Part shown: piece after piece, positions 29,743 through 39,116 of the stretch | How positions within the stretch are numbered: position 1 is the first letter of the stretch | Layout: each line of letters begins with the position of its first letter | Source: Flavobacteriales bacterium | Lineage (GTDB): Bacteria > Bacteroidota > Bacteroidia > Flavobacteriales_F > PHOS-HE28 | NCBI GenBank assembly: GCA_016705545.1 | Contig: JADIYA010000007.1 | Span: 62,001-126,000, forward strand | Length of the DNA stretch: 64,000 nucleotides | Reading direction: 5' to 3' | Notes under the pieces: model-generated | What the model was told of the DNA's origin: nothing | Databases searched by the model: none | The model's input: the letters and a program-made list of their open reading frames with translations, nothing else | Position numbers and translations under genes: made by a program

Positions 29743-31932
29743 TCAGTTCTTTATGAAGCGCGCGCGCGCCGTGGTACCGTTGTTCAGCTCAGCGATCAAG
29801 AGGTAAGCACCGGCTCTCAAGCGCGAGACGTCGATGGACGATCCAGAACCGCGGGTGTTGCTCGGAAGCACTTCCCTCCCATCCGCCGCCATGATCCGCA
29901 CTGTAGCGATAGCGCTGGAGGCTTGCACGGTCAGCAAATCGCTCACGGGCACTGGTGATAGTACCAGTTCCGATGAACTCGCGTTGGCAACACCCGTACT
30001 GAACTCCGCCGTCAGCACGCTCGGCTCGGTGATCACCGGCGGGTTGAAATCGAAATAGATGTTGGCGGTGTTCTCGATCACGGTGCCGGGCGAAAGCGGT
30101 TGCACGGGTCGGATCCGGAACGATACCAGTCCATGCGACGCCGCCTCATTCACATTGCTGTCCGGCAGCAGGATATCAGTGAAGGTCCACTCCACCACAC
30201 GGCCCGGCATGAATGCCACATCGAAGGCATGCGAGGCCGTGCCCTGCTGAAAGCTCGCCATGTCGAATTCCGCAGCGAGCGTATCGGTGATCACCACGGT
30301 GAAGGCCGTATCGGTGCCGGTGTTCTGGAAGCGGATCGTGTAGTCTATCCATTCATCCTGATCCAGGTAGTACAGCGCATCGCTCCAACCCGAGCTTGTG
30401 CGCGCGGTCTTGTCATTGGGGTCATAGCTGCCCGTCACCACCTGCGTGATACCGATGGCATTGTTCGACAGGTCGTTGTCCGCGAGGGCACAAGCAGCCG
30501 TGATGGAAGAAGCGAGCACGGTGCCGAGGGCTGTGGCCACGGGCACATCGTACTGCACCCAAATGCCAAGCTGAGCGAAGGCCGTGAGCTGAGGCAGGTC
30601 CCAGGTGAGGGTACTGCCAGCGACGGAGGTCGGGGTAGGCGAAGCCGATAGGTAATTGAGCCCCGGATCATGGTTGAGCACTACCTGCACCGCACCGCTG
30701 AGCTTCGCGCTGAGATTCCTTACGGTTAACTGGTGGGTCGTTGTGAAACCCGGCCGCGCCACACCACCACCCGCGTATAGGGCGATGTCAAGGGGCAGCG
30801 TGCTGCTATCAGCCAGTTGGATCACCGAGGCGTTGGAATTCACGGCAAAGGGTATCGGCTGCGGCAATGGGCACAGCGGCACGATGCCAGGTGCTGTATG
30901 CTCCAGCGTATAGTTGCCGTTGGGCAGCGCGAACAAGAACTCGCCATTCCCTCCGGTGAGCACCCACTCATCCACTGGCTGGATGTTGAGCACCTGATAA
31001 GGCATTCGGATCTCGCCCGCACCCGGCTGGCAGTCCTGATCGTCATCGAGGAAGTTCGTCCCACTCACTGTGCCGCAGGGCACGGTCAGCACAGGAACGG
31101 TGAACGGCACAACGGCCGGACAGGCGCCGTACCAGTCCATGCGGAGCTCGTAATCGCCAGCGAGCAGACCCTGCACCTGGATCGTCTGTGGCGCGTTCCA
31201 CGGATAGGTCGGCGCGGCCACCTGGTTCCCATTTCGGAAGATCCTCATCGTAGGCGGCACCCATGGCATCTGCTGGCAATAGATATCGACACGGCCATTG
31301 GCACCTCCCGCGCACGCGCCATGCACCGCTGCAATGCTTGGCACGCTGTCCACGCCGATGATGGTGTGCGAGCCGGAGCCAGTGCATCCGAGCGCGTCGG
31401 AGTATGTGTAGGTCACCGTTTCGCCCAAACAGAAGCCGCCGTAAATGGGCATGAGGTCCTGGGTCATGCCCACCCATGAGATGTTGCTTGACGCGTTCCA
31501 ATCAATCGTAATGGGGGGCGTGCCACCGAACAGTTCCAGCGGCATGGCCATTTGGCCGTTGCATTGGCCTGCGCAGGCGCCACCCCAGATCATACCGCCC
31601 ATGCCATCCGGGAGCGGGTAGTACTGTCCTCCCTCCTGATAGGGCAGGAACCCATAGCTCTGTACGGTCACTTGCTCACTCGCCTGAGCGCCCAGGTCGT
31701 CCGTGACCGTAAGGGTATAGGTGCCCCCCGGCACGTCCATCAGATCCTCCGAGGTGGCACCGTTGGACCAGGAGAACGAATACGGCTCCACTCCTCCGCC
31801 CACCTGAACATCCACCCGGCCATTGCTGTTGCCGCAGGTTTCAGGGATCACGGTATTCACTTGTATGAACATCGCATGCCCGCCAAGGAAGGTGAGCATC
31901 GCGATAACGACCGGGAAGAGGCGCATGATCAT
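29743..31932 (-). CDS. Tandem paralogue 3: secreted SprB/DUF11 protein with T9SS type A sorting domain
   Basis: An intact 729-residue protein with signal peptide MIMRLFPVVIAMLTFLGGHA. The SprB repeat (GTYTLTVTDDLGAQASE) is followed by a GACAGQCNGQ segment, a GACAGGANGRVDIY half-repeat, CGTVSGTNFLDDDQDC, ARPGFTTTHQLTVRN, GSYDPNDK near 502, DEWIDYTIRFQNTGTDTAFT, IYFDFNPPVITEPSVLTAEF and the sorting tail LVLSPVPVSDLLTV...AGAYLLIAELNNGTTARARF. Its start overlaps the stop of the upstream paralogue (ATGA). The N-terminal 250 residues differ strongly from the siblings, whereas the last 250 are closely similar. Confidence 0.92.
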   Translation of the reverse strand: MIMRLFPVVIAMLTFLGGHAMFIQVNTVIPETCGNSNGRVDVQVGGGVEPYSFSWSNGATSEDLMDVPGGTYTLTVTDDLGAQASEQVTVQSYGFLPYQEGGQYYPLPDGMGGMIWGGACAGQCNGQMAMPLELFGGTPPITIDWNASSNISWVGMTQDLMPIYGGFCLGETVTYTYSDALGCTGSGSHTIIGVDSVPSIAAVHGACAGGANGRVDIYCQQMPWVPPTMRIFRNGNQVAAPTYPWNAPQTIQVQGLLAGDYELRMDWYGACPAVVPFTVPVLTVPCGTVSGTNFLDDDQDCQPGAGEIRMPYQVLNIQPVDEWVLTGGNGEFLFALPNGNYTLEHTAPGIVPLCPLPQPIPFAVNSNASVIQLADSSTLPLDIALYAGGGVARPGFTTTHQLTVRNLSAKLSGAVQVVLNHDPGLNYLSASPTPTSVAGSTLTWDLPQLTAFAQLGIWVQYDVPVATALGTVLASSITAACALADNDLSNNAIGITQVVTGSYDPNDKTARTSSGWSDALYYLDQDEWIDYTIRFQNTGTDTAFTVVITDTLAAEFDMASFQQGTASHAFDVAFMPGRVVEWTFTDILLPDSNVNEAASHGLVSFRIRPVQPLSPGTVIENTANIYFDFNPPVITEPSVLTAEFSTGVANASSSELVLSPVPVSDLLTVQASSAIATVRIMAADGREVLPSNTRGSGSSIDVSRLRAGAYLLIAELNNGTTARARFIKN

Positions 31933-34138
31933 TGTTTGATGAAGCGTTCGTGAACGATGCCTCCATTCTCCAAGATGGCAACGAGGAAGAACGAACCTGC
32001 CCGAAGTCCTGAGACATCGATCGTCCCGCTGGTCGTTCGCATTCTGCGGCGCATAACTTCTCTTCCGTCGGCTGCGATGATGGTGATCATATCGATGGTC
32101 CCATCTGAAGAGATCAGCAACTGGTCGTTCACAGGATTCGGCAGCAGGCGCATGTCATCTTGCGACTGCCCTTGAACCCCCGTACTGAACTCCGCCACCA
32201 GCACGCTCGGCTCGGTGATCACGGGAGGATTGAAGTCGAAGTAGATGTTGGCGGTGTTCTCGATCACGGTGCCGGGCGCGATAGGCAGCGCTGGACGGAT
32301 GCGGAACGAAACGAAGCCATTGCTTGCGACCCAATTCGTGGTGCTATCCGGCAGGTCAATATCCTCGAAGCGCCATTCGATCACGCGATCAGGCTTGAAG
32401 GAAACGCTGAACGCATGCGACGCAACGCCTTGCTGGAACGAGGCCATATCCAACTCCTCGCTGAGCGTATCGGTCACCACCACGGTGAAGGCCGTGTCGT
32501 TGCCGGTGTTCTGGAATCGAATGACATACTCGACCCATTCGTCCGTACCGATGTAGTAGAGCGCATCGCTCCAGCCGCTGCTGGTGCGCGCACGCTTGTC
32601 GTTGGGATCGTAGCTGCCGGTGATCTCACGCGTGAGATCAATGCTGTTATTGACAAGGTCCGATTCGGCGATCGGTTGCGATGCGCTCAAGGTGGCGGTG
32701 ACGAAGGTGCCGATGAGCAAGGGATCCGGGGGCACCTGCACCGTGATGTGCAGGTAATGCTGATCGTAAGCGCCAAGTGCGGGCAGTCCCGTCCATGTCA
32801 CCGTGTTCCCGACCACCGATGTGGGCACAGGTACGGCGCTCACATAGGTCAAGGGCGCCGGAATGGTGAAGGTCGCTTCGACAGGTCCGCTGAGCTGGCC
32901 GCTGTTGTTCGTCACATAGGCGCTGTACCCGGCCTGGAAGCCCGGCCGGATCGGTGTGGAGTAAAGCGAAGCGATGACATCCAACGGCGTCAAGCTGCTG
33001 TCAGCGAAGTCCACCACGACATCGGACGTGACGCCGTTGATGGTGAAGGGCTGCTGTTGCGCTGGCGGGCACAGCTGATCGAAACCACCGTCGCCCTGAT
33101 GGTCGATGGTGAAGTTACCGTAGGCCAGTCCTAGGGCATAGTGACCGTCGGCATCAGTGATGGCATACTCCGGGCCGGGCAGTACCTCAAGCACGCGGTA
33201 CGGGATCGGTTCGTCGATCGCATCCTGCACGCAATCCTGATCGTGATCCAGGAACACATCGCCACTCACCGTGCCGCACGGGTTCCCGGCGCTGGGCACG
33301 TCGATGTTCAAGAGGTAGTTGATGCAGGGCTCAGTGGTCCCAGCAGTTCTCGCGAAACATGATAGGTGCCGGGCGAAAGACCTTGGAACGTCTGCGGCGG
33401 ACCTCCCGCATTCACGGTAACCGTGTTGCCTACGAAATTGAACGAGGCATCGAGGAGTTGGAGCTGGCCGAAGAAGGTCCCTGTGCCCGCATTCATCGTG
33501 ATGCTGCCCGTCGGTCCGCACGCTGCTCCAACACCGATCAACGACATAGGTCCGGCCTGTTCCTCGTAGAGGCCAGTGACCGGAAAGCTCCCGGTGCATC
33601 CAGTCGCATCGGTGATCTGCAGCACCGGCACATCATTCGCGCAGAAGAAGGTGAACACCGGGTTCGGTCCACCCCCGAAGTTGGGATCGGGTGCCGGGAG
33701 GTAGGTAACAGGGTAAATCACATTCGGCGTATAGCCCAGTTCGTTCCAAGCGAAGCCGGCGTCGCACAGACCGGGGCAAGCATGCAGGCCAGCAGAAGAG
33801 ATGATCACCTCGCCAATGCCCATTCCTCCCCCATTCCAATACATGTCGGGTACCTGGATCTCCGGCACATCGAGCAGGGTGATCTGCGCGTTGGCCTGTG
33901 CACCGAGGTTATCCGTAACGGTCACCGAATACGTGCCGGCATCCAGGCCCGTGACCACCGCAGTCGTTGCGCCGTTGCTCCAGAGATAGGTGTAGGGGAA
34001 CTGCCCACCGCTCGCACTCGCCTCGATCCGTCCGTTGTTGTTGCCGCATTGCTCATTCCATGGAAGCAGCGTGACGCTGACCGCCATGACCGATTCCGTG
34101 GCGCATGCCAGAACCATCAGCACAAGTGCTTTTTTCAT
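31929..34138 (-). CDS. Tandem paralogue 2: secreted SprB/DUF11 protein with T9SS sorting domain, one frameshift
   Basis: Signal peptide MKKALVLMVLACATESVMA, SprB repeat GTYSVTVTDNLGAQ, then a unique middle with GLHACPGLCDAGF and GVGAACGPTGSITM. The frame breaks at 33339-33341: reading RELLGTTEPCINYLLNID requires one more G in the GGGACC run. It continues with CGTVSGDVFLDHDQDC, IRPGFQAGYSAYVTN, GSYDPNDK, DEWVEYVIRFQNTGNDTAFT, IYFDFNPPVITEPSVLVAEF and a full sorting tail ending GGIVHERFIKQ. The restored length is about 736 residues. It starts four bases after the upstream paralogue's stop and overlaps the downstream start. Confidence 0.88.
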
Positions 34139-34142
34139 TTGA

Positions 34143-36370
34143 TCAGTGCTTTAAGAGCCGTTTCCGTGACGTGGTGCCGCTGGCGAGATCCACCTGCACG
34201 ATGTACAGCCCGCTTGGCAGCGTCCCGAAGTTCAAGGTCGTGGCTGTCGTATTCGGGACCGTGTTCATCATCATCCTTCCATCCGCAGCAAAGAGCGTGA
34301 CCCGCGCGATGACCTCGTGCCCTGCCGTGATCCGCACCTCAGTGGTCGCGGGATTCGGAGCGATGAACAGCGCATTCGCATCTTCTCCGCCCACTTCAGT
34401 GCTGAACTCTGCCACCAATATGCTCGGCTCAGTGATCACCGGCTCGTTGTAGTCGAAGAAGATATTGGCCGTGTTCTCGATCACAGTTCCCGGAAGCAGC
34501 GGCACGTGTGGGCGTATGCGGAAGGACGCGAAGCCGTGGCTCGCCGCTTCGTTCACGTTGCTGTCCGGTAGGAGGATGTTCGGGAAGATGTGCTTCAGCA
34601 CCCCCTGCCCTACCAAGCTGCGCATGCATGCGTGCGATGCCGCTCCCCATTGGATCGCCGCCGGGTCGAGCGTCGACGGCCAGGTGTCGGTGATGATGAC
34701 CGTGAAGGCCGTGTCCGTGCCCGTGTTCTGGGAAGCGATGGCTGGTCGATCCAGTTGTCCACGTTGATGTAGTAGAAGTCGTTGCTCCACTGGGAGCTGG
34801 TCCGGGCCGTCTTGTCGTTCGGGTCGAAGCTGGCAGTGATGGTCACCGAGGTGCTTGCACTGTTGTTCGCACCCACCGCATCGGTGTTCGCGGTGCTGAG
34901 CGAAACGGATGCACTGAGCACGTTGCCGATCAAGCCCACGTCAGGCGGAACCTGGAACTGCACGTAGATGGTTCGTTGCTGAAAAGCTCCCAAGGCAGCT
35001 TGGTTCCACGTGAGCGTAGTACCGCTGATGAGGGATGGTGTAGGGTTGGCCGTGATGAAGGTGACCGTTGGGTCGAAGGTCATGACCGTGCTCGTGGCAC
35101 CCGTGGTGGCCGGTGTGAGGTTGCTCTGCTGGATGGCGTATTGCAGAACGAAGCCGGGTCGAGCAGCGCCGCTGGCGATCATCACTTCGGCATCCACTGG
35201 CACCACGGCCGTGTCGCCCACGTTGATCGTTTGCACGCCGCTCACGTTCACCGGTGCGGGTGGCGCGGGACAATGCTGCGCGATGCCGGCAGCAATCTGC
35301 TGCATGGCATAAGCACCGCTCGGCAAGTTCAAGCTGTATGCTCCAACTCCATTGGCCGTAGCGTAGTACGGACCGGGCGTGAACTCCAGCAAAGCACCAG
35401 GCACGCGCGTTTCGCTGCTGTTGCCCATCACGCAGTCCTCATTGTAATCCATGTACACGGTGCCGTTCACGTTGCCGCAGTTGGCCCCGAGATCCGCTAC
35501 AGTCACCATCAGCGAATCGCCGCACACGTTCCGCAGTTGTTGCCAGACTTCATCCAAGCCAACTGATCGGATGCGCTGCACAAGACGGTAATCGTCCGGC
35601 ACAAGTCCTGTGAACATTTCGATGCTCGCCTGTTGACCTGTGTAACGCGTCGCAACGACCTGGCCGTTCGATCGCTTCAGTTCGAGTTCAACCGATTGAT
35701 CATGTCCCTCAGGTGTTAGCGCCACTTGAATACTACCGTTTGCCGCCGAGGCACAGGCGGCCTCCACGTTCAGTACGCTCATCACCGGGAAGTCCACGCC
35801 ATATCCCACATGCAGGGTAACATCTCCCGGACATCCGTTCGCATCGGTGTAGGTGAATTGGGAACTGCTTCCATCCGCAGGGCCGGGTGGACCATAGAGA
35901 ACGAGCTGGTAACCATCGAACCCGATCATATCGATCGCGGTCACACCCTGCAAGGTGAACGGCGGTAGCATCGGCAGGCCAAGGTTCACCTCATAGAGCC
36001 AGATCTGGCTGAATACCGAATGCACATACTCGAAACCACCCGGGCAATAGGCGCGCGCTCCGCCCAGATCGGTAGGTGGGAACGACGCATAGCTGAGGAT
36101 GTTGGCACCATCGGTGGCCTGGGTGCCCACGAAGTCCGTGACCGTTACGCTATAGGTTCCTGCAACCAGATCATAAATGGATTCCGTGGTGGCTCCATTG
36201 CTCCATAGGTAGGTGTACGGCTCAATGCCACCCGACACATTGGCCCACATGGCACCGTTGGCACCATCACAATACTCGTCGGTCTTGGTCACCGAGACCG
36301 AGAGCGCCTGCGCAGCAGTGGTGACAACAAGTGCTTGAAAAAAGGCGAGCGCGCGTAAGGTTCGTGTCAT
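34143..36370 (-). CDS. Tandem paralogue 1 (first gene of the array): secreted SprB/DUF11 protein with T9SS sorting domain, local error cluster
   Basis: Start MTRTLRALAFFQALVVTTAA at 36370 gives a clean signal peptide; an open frame further upstream is ignored. It has an SprB repeat (GTYSVTVTDFVGTQATDG), ARAYCPGGFEYVHSVF, VLNVEAACASAANGSIQV, CGNVNGTVYMDYNEDC, ARPGFVLQYAIQQSN and ASFDPNDK. At 34728-34745 the conserved text WIDYxIRFQNTGTDTAF is garbled by several indels within 20 bases. Afterwards the frame resumes with QNTGTDTAFTVIITDTW, IFFDYNEPVITEPS and a sorting tail (LFIAPNPATTEVRI...LPSGLYIVQVD). As the first gene it should sit next to the operon promoter in the 141-base gap shared with the divergent mtaB. 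Confidence 0.87.
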
Positions 36371-36403
36371 GGGTCCTGGTTGGGTGGTGGCCGGGCTGGC
36401 ACC

Positions 36404-36417
36404 CTGCCGCTTGGCAG
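36404..36417. promoter_or_regulatory. Small hairpin in the probable leader of the paralogue operon
   Basis: CTGCCGCTTGGCAG forms a 5-bp stem with a 4-base loop, 34 bases before the first paralogue's ATG. A TAGGTTTA box (minus strand, 36442-36449) further upstream could be the -7 element, but no -33 TTTG is at the right distance. Role unproven. Confidence 0.25.
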
Positions 36418-36475
36418 ACGCCTGCTTTTGATTTGGATGCCTAAACCTAGCAAAGTCCTTTGAACAGCAGCCCGT

Positions 36476-36483
36476 TACCTTCG
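36476..36483 (+). promoter_or_regulatory. -7 promoter box TACCTTCG before mtaB
   Basis: TACCTTCG lies 29-56 bases before the candidate TTG starts of mtaB. A TTTG at 36459-36462 is closer than the usual 19 bases, so only the -7 element is convincing. Confidence 0.4.
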
Positions 36484-36538
36484 CGCGCCACGAACACCTG
36501 CGCCGGATCAATTGCCTCCTGCGCCTGCCCCTCCCGCC

Positions 36539-37903
36539 TTGAGCTCCCCCCGTACCGTCGCCTTCCACACCCTGGGCTGCAAGCTCAATTTCAGCGAGAC
36601 CAGCACCCTGGCTCGTTCGCTGGAAGAGGCTGGCTACGCTCGCGTACGGATTGAGGAGCGCCCCGATGTCTTCGTACTCAACACCTGCAGCGTCACCGAG
36701 AACGCCGATAAGGAATGCCGCCAATGGGTGCGGCGCTTCCAGCGGATCAACCCGGAGGCCTTCATAGCCGTGGTGGGCTGCTACGCGCAACTGAAGCCAG
36801 AGGAGATCGCCGCCATCCCGGGCGTCAACCTCGTGCTCGGCGCGAATGAGAAGTTCGACCTAGCCGCGCACATCGACCGGCGTCTGTCATCAGCCGAAGC
36901 CGGTCACCGCGAGCGAAGCGAAGCGGTCTTTGCTCCGATCAAGGACACACGCAAGTTCATCCCCTCCTACAATTCAGGTGACCGCACCCGAACCTTCCTC
37001 AAGGTGCAGGACGGCTGCGACTACTTCTGCTCCTTCTGCACCATTCCGCTCGCCCGTGGTCGCAGCCGCAGCGGCACCATCGCGGAGACGGTGGCCATTG
37101 CGGAGAAGATCGCCTCGTCCGGCGTGAAGGAGATCGTGCTCACCGGCGTGAACACGGGCGATTTCGGCCGCAGCCATGGCGAGGATTTCCTCGGGCTCAT
37201 CGAGGCGCTTGACGAGGTCGATGGCATCGCGCGTTTCCGCATCAGCAGCATCGAGCCCAACCTCTGCTCGGATGACGTCATCGAATTCGTGGCCGCCAGC
37301 CAGCGCTTCATGCCGCATTTCCACATGCCCTTGCAGAGCGGCAGCGATGCCATCCTCGAGCGCATGCGCCGGCGTTACGATACCGCGCTCTACGCCGATC
37401 GCGTGGCGCGCATCAAGGCCCTCCTCCCCCACGCCTGCATCGGCGCCGATGTGATCACGGGCACACCCGGCGAAACAGAAGTAGAGTTCCTGAAGACACA
37501 CGCCTTCCTCCGTTCCATTCCCGTTGACCACCTGCACGTGTTCACCTACAGCGAGCGCGCGAACACCACCGCCGTGCGCATGGATGATTCGGTTCCGATG
37601 GATGCGCGTCGCGAACGCACCAAGCAGCTGCGCATCCTCAGCAGCAAGCTCCAGCGCGCGCACTACGAGCGGCACTTGGGCACGGCGCGCAACGTGCTCC
37701 TCGAATCGGAGGATGTCGATGGCCGCATGCTCGGCTACACCGACAACTACTTGCGCGTATCGCTGCCGTTCGATGCTTCGCTGGTGAATACCATCGTGCC
37801 CGTGCATTTAGCGCGCATCAACGGCGATGGGCACGTTGATGGCGCCGTGGAAGAATTGTTGGCTGTGGAAACCGCCGACTGCCGACTGCCAACTGCCAAC
37901 TGA
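36539..37903 (+). CDS. mtaB: tRNA t6A37 methylthiotransferase MtaB (radical SAM)
   Basis: Converts t6A to ms2t6A at position 37 of tRNAs. The N-terminal UPF0004 domain begins VAFHTLGCKLNFSETSTL and has the additional cluster cysteines in NTCSVTENAD and VVGCYAQL. The radical-SAM CxxxCxxC is CDYFCSFCTIPLARGRSRSG. A TRAM-like domain ends the protein. No ATG precedes the domain; TTG at 36539 (MSSPRTVAFHTLGCK) fits family length, and TTG at 36512 is the alternative. Residues AGHRERSEAVFA (36902-36931) are encoded by an inverted, in-frame copy of the dispersed repeat, and the last eight codons come from a heptamer repeat. The next gene, lgt, follows after five bases. Confidence 0.92.
   Translation: MSSPRTVAFHTLGCKLNFSETSTLARSLEEAGYARVRIEERPDVFVLNTCSVTENADKECRQWVRRFQRINPEAFIAVVGCYAQLKPEEIAAIPGVNLVLGANEKFDLAAHIDRRLSSAEAGHRERSEAVFAPIKDTRKFIPSYNSGDRTRTFLKVQDGCDYFCSFCTIPLARGRSRSGTIAETVAIAEKIASSGVKEIVLTGVNTGDFGRSHGEDFLGLIEALDEVDGIARFRISSIEPNLCSDDVIEFVAASQRFMPHFHMPLQSGSDAILERMRRRYDTALYADRVARIKALLPHACIGADVITGTPGETEVEFLKTHAFLRSIPVDHLHVFTYSERANTTAVRMDDSVPMDARRERTKQLRILSSKLQRAHYERHLGTARNVLLESEDVDGRMLGYTDNYLRVSLPFDASLVNTIVPVHLARINGDGHVDGAVEELLAVETADCRLPTAN
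36902..36931 (-). repeat. Inverted in-frame copy of the dispersed repeat inside mtaB
   Basis: On the minus strand this reads ACCGCTTCGCTTCGCTCGCG followed by GTGACC, the same element as at 7828-7855. It encodes GHRERSEAV in mtaB, between the UPF0004 and radical-SAM domains. Confidence 0.6.
37874..37901 (+). repeat. Four heptamer repeats (GCCRACT) forming the end of mtaB
   Basis: GCCGACT, GCCGACT, GCCAACT and GCCAACT run directly into the TGA stop. They encode DCRLPTAN, which is not part of the MtaB fold, so the repeat appears to have extended the C-terminus. Confidence 0.75.
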
Positions 37904-37908
37904 TTCGC

Positions 37909-39066
37909 ATGTACCCAACGATCTACCACGCCTTTCTCGATCTCTTCGGCATCGATCTGCCCATCCTGCGGCCGCTGAACAGTTTCGGCTTCTTCGTGGC
38001 CGTGGCGTTCATCTTCGCCAGTTGGACGCTGGGCCTCGAGCTGCGCCGCATGGCAGGCCTCGGCTTGTTGAAGCCCACCACGCGCAAAGAGACCATCGGG
38101 CTTCCGGCCAGCCCCGGCGAACTCATCGGCCAAGGCCTGCTCGGCTTCCTCATCGGTTGGAAGGGACTTCACCTCGTGCTCAACACCTCGGACGTGCTCG
38201 CCGACTTCCCGGGCTTCCTGCTCAGCGGCCAGGGCAGTTTTGTCGGGGGCATCGTCGTGGGGGCACTGCTGGCATGGCTCCGCTGGCGCGCGAAGGAGAA
38301 GGCCAAGCTCGCCGAGCCGCGCACCGAAGAAGTGCAGGTGCATCCGCATGAGCACGCCGGCAATATCACGATCACGGCCGCCATCTGGGGCCTGATCGGC
38401 GCCAAGCTCTTCCATTGGCTGGAGAACCCCGACGAGGTCGTGGCCTTCCTCAGCGATCCCACCGGTAAGGACATCATCAGCGGCCTCACCATGTACGGAG
38501 GGCTCATCGTGGCTGGTGCCATGGTGATCCGTTACTTCGTGAAGAACGGCATCCCCGCTTGGAACGGGGCTGATGCAGCAGCGCCCGGTGTGATGCTCGC
38601 CTATGCCATTGGCCGGATAGGCTGCCAGGTGAGCGGAGATGGCGATTGGGGCATCGTGAACACCACCTTCCTCGGCCCCGGACCGCGATGGCTCTGGCAA
38701 TACGACTACCCGAACAACGTGAATGGCGTGGGCGTGCCCATCACCGATGGCACCTGCTTCGAGGGGTATTGCACCGTGCTCCCTGAGACGGTCTTCCCTA
38801 CCCCGCTCTACGAGACCATCGTTTGCCTTGCGCTCTTCGGCGTGCTGTGGATGCTGCGCAAGCGACTGAAGCCAGCCGGCAGCATCTTCTTCCTCTTCCT
38901 GTTCCTGAACGGGCTGGAGCGCTTCTTCATCGAGAAGATCCGCGTGAACGTGCATGTGCTCGGCAACATCACCCAAGCGGAGATCATCTCGGCGGCATTG
39001 ATGATCGCGGGCATCGGAGGGCTCATCTGGCTGCGGCGCCGAAATGCTCCAACGGCTGCGGCTTGA
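37909..39066 (+). CDS. lgt: Prolipoprotein diacylglyceryl transferase
   Basis: A 385-residue inner-membrane enzyme that adds diacylglyceryl from phosphatidylglycerol to the lipobox Cys of prolipoproteins. Seven or so membrane segments are visible. Family motifs are LNSFGFFVAVAFIFASW near the N-terminus, TMYGGLIVAGAMVI, the signature region AYAIGRIGCQVSGDGDWGIV and PTPLYETIVCLALFGVLW, with the ending GLERFFIEKIRVN. It follows mtaB by five bases and precedes the inositol monophosphatase by 50, so all three probably share the mtaB promoter. The protein is longer than many Lgt proteins because of loops rich in Lys and Glu near residues 125-150. Confidence 0.93.
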   Translation: MYPTIYHAFLDLFGIDLPILRPLNSFGFFVAVAFIFASWTLGLELRRMAGLGLLKPTTRKETIGLPASPGELIGQGLLGFLIGWKGLHLVLNTSDVLADFPGFLLSGQGSFVGGIVVGALLAWLRWRAKEKAKLAEPRTEEVQVHPHEHAGNITITAAIWGLIGAKLFHWLENPDEVVAFLSDPTGKDIISGLTMYGGLIVAGAMVIRYFVKNGIPAWNGADAAAPGVMLAYAIGRIGCQVSGDGDWGIVNTTFLGPGPRWLWQYDYPNNVNGVGVPITDGTCFEGYCTVLPETVFPTPLYETIVCLALFGVLWMLRKRLKPAGSIFFLFLFLNGLERFFIEKIRVNVHVLGNITQAEIISAALMIAGIGGLIWLRRRNAPTAAA

Positions 39067-39116
39067 ACCACCTCGGCGAACAGAAGACGGGGATCGAACC
39101 TCTGACAACAACAAGC

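Noticed and set aside
18596..36370. The paralogue array as a CRISPR-like or toxin-delivery (polymorphic toxin) system
   Set aside because: No short spaced repeats, no nuclease or toxin domain and no immunity genes are visible; all members share one secreted beta-rich architecture.
39085..39110. GGGGATCGAACCTCTGAC looks like the T-arm of a tRNA on the minus strand
   Set aside because: Only about 50 bases separate lgt and the next gene, too short for a tRNA, and no acceptor or anticodon arm can be folded.
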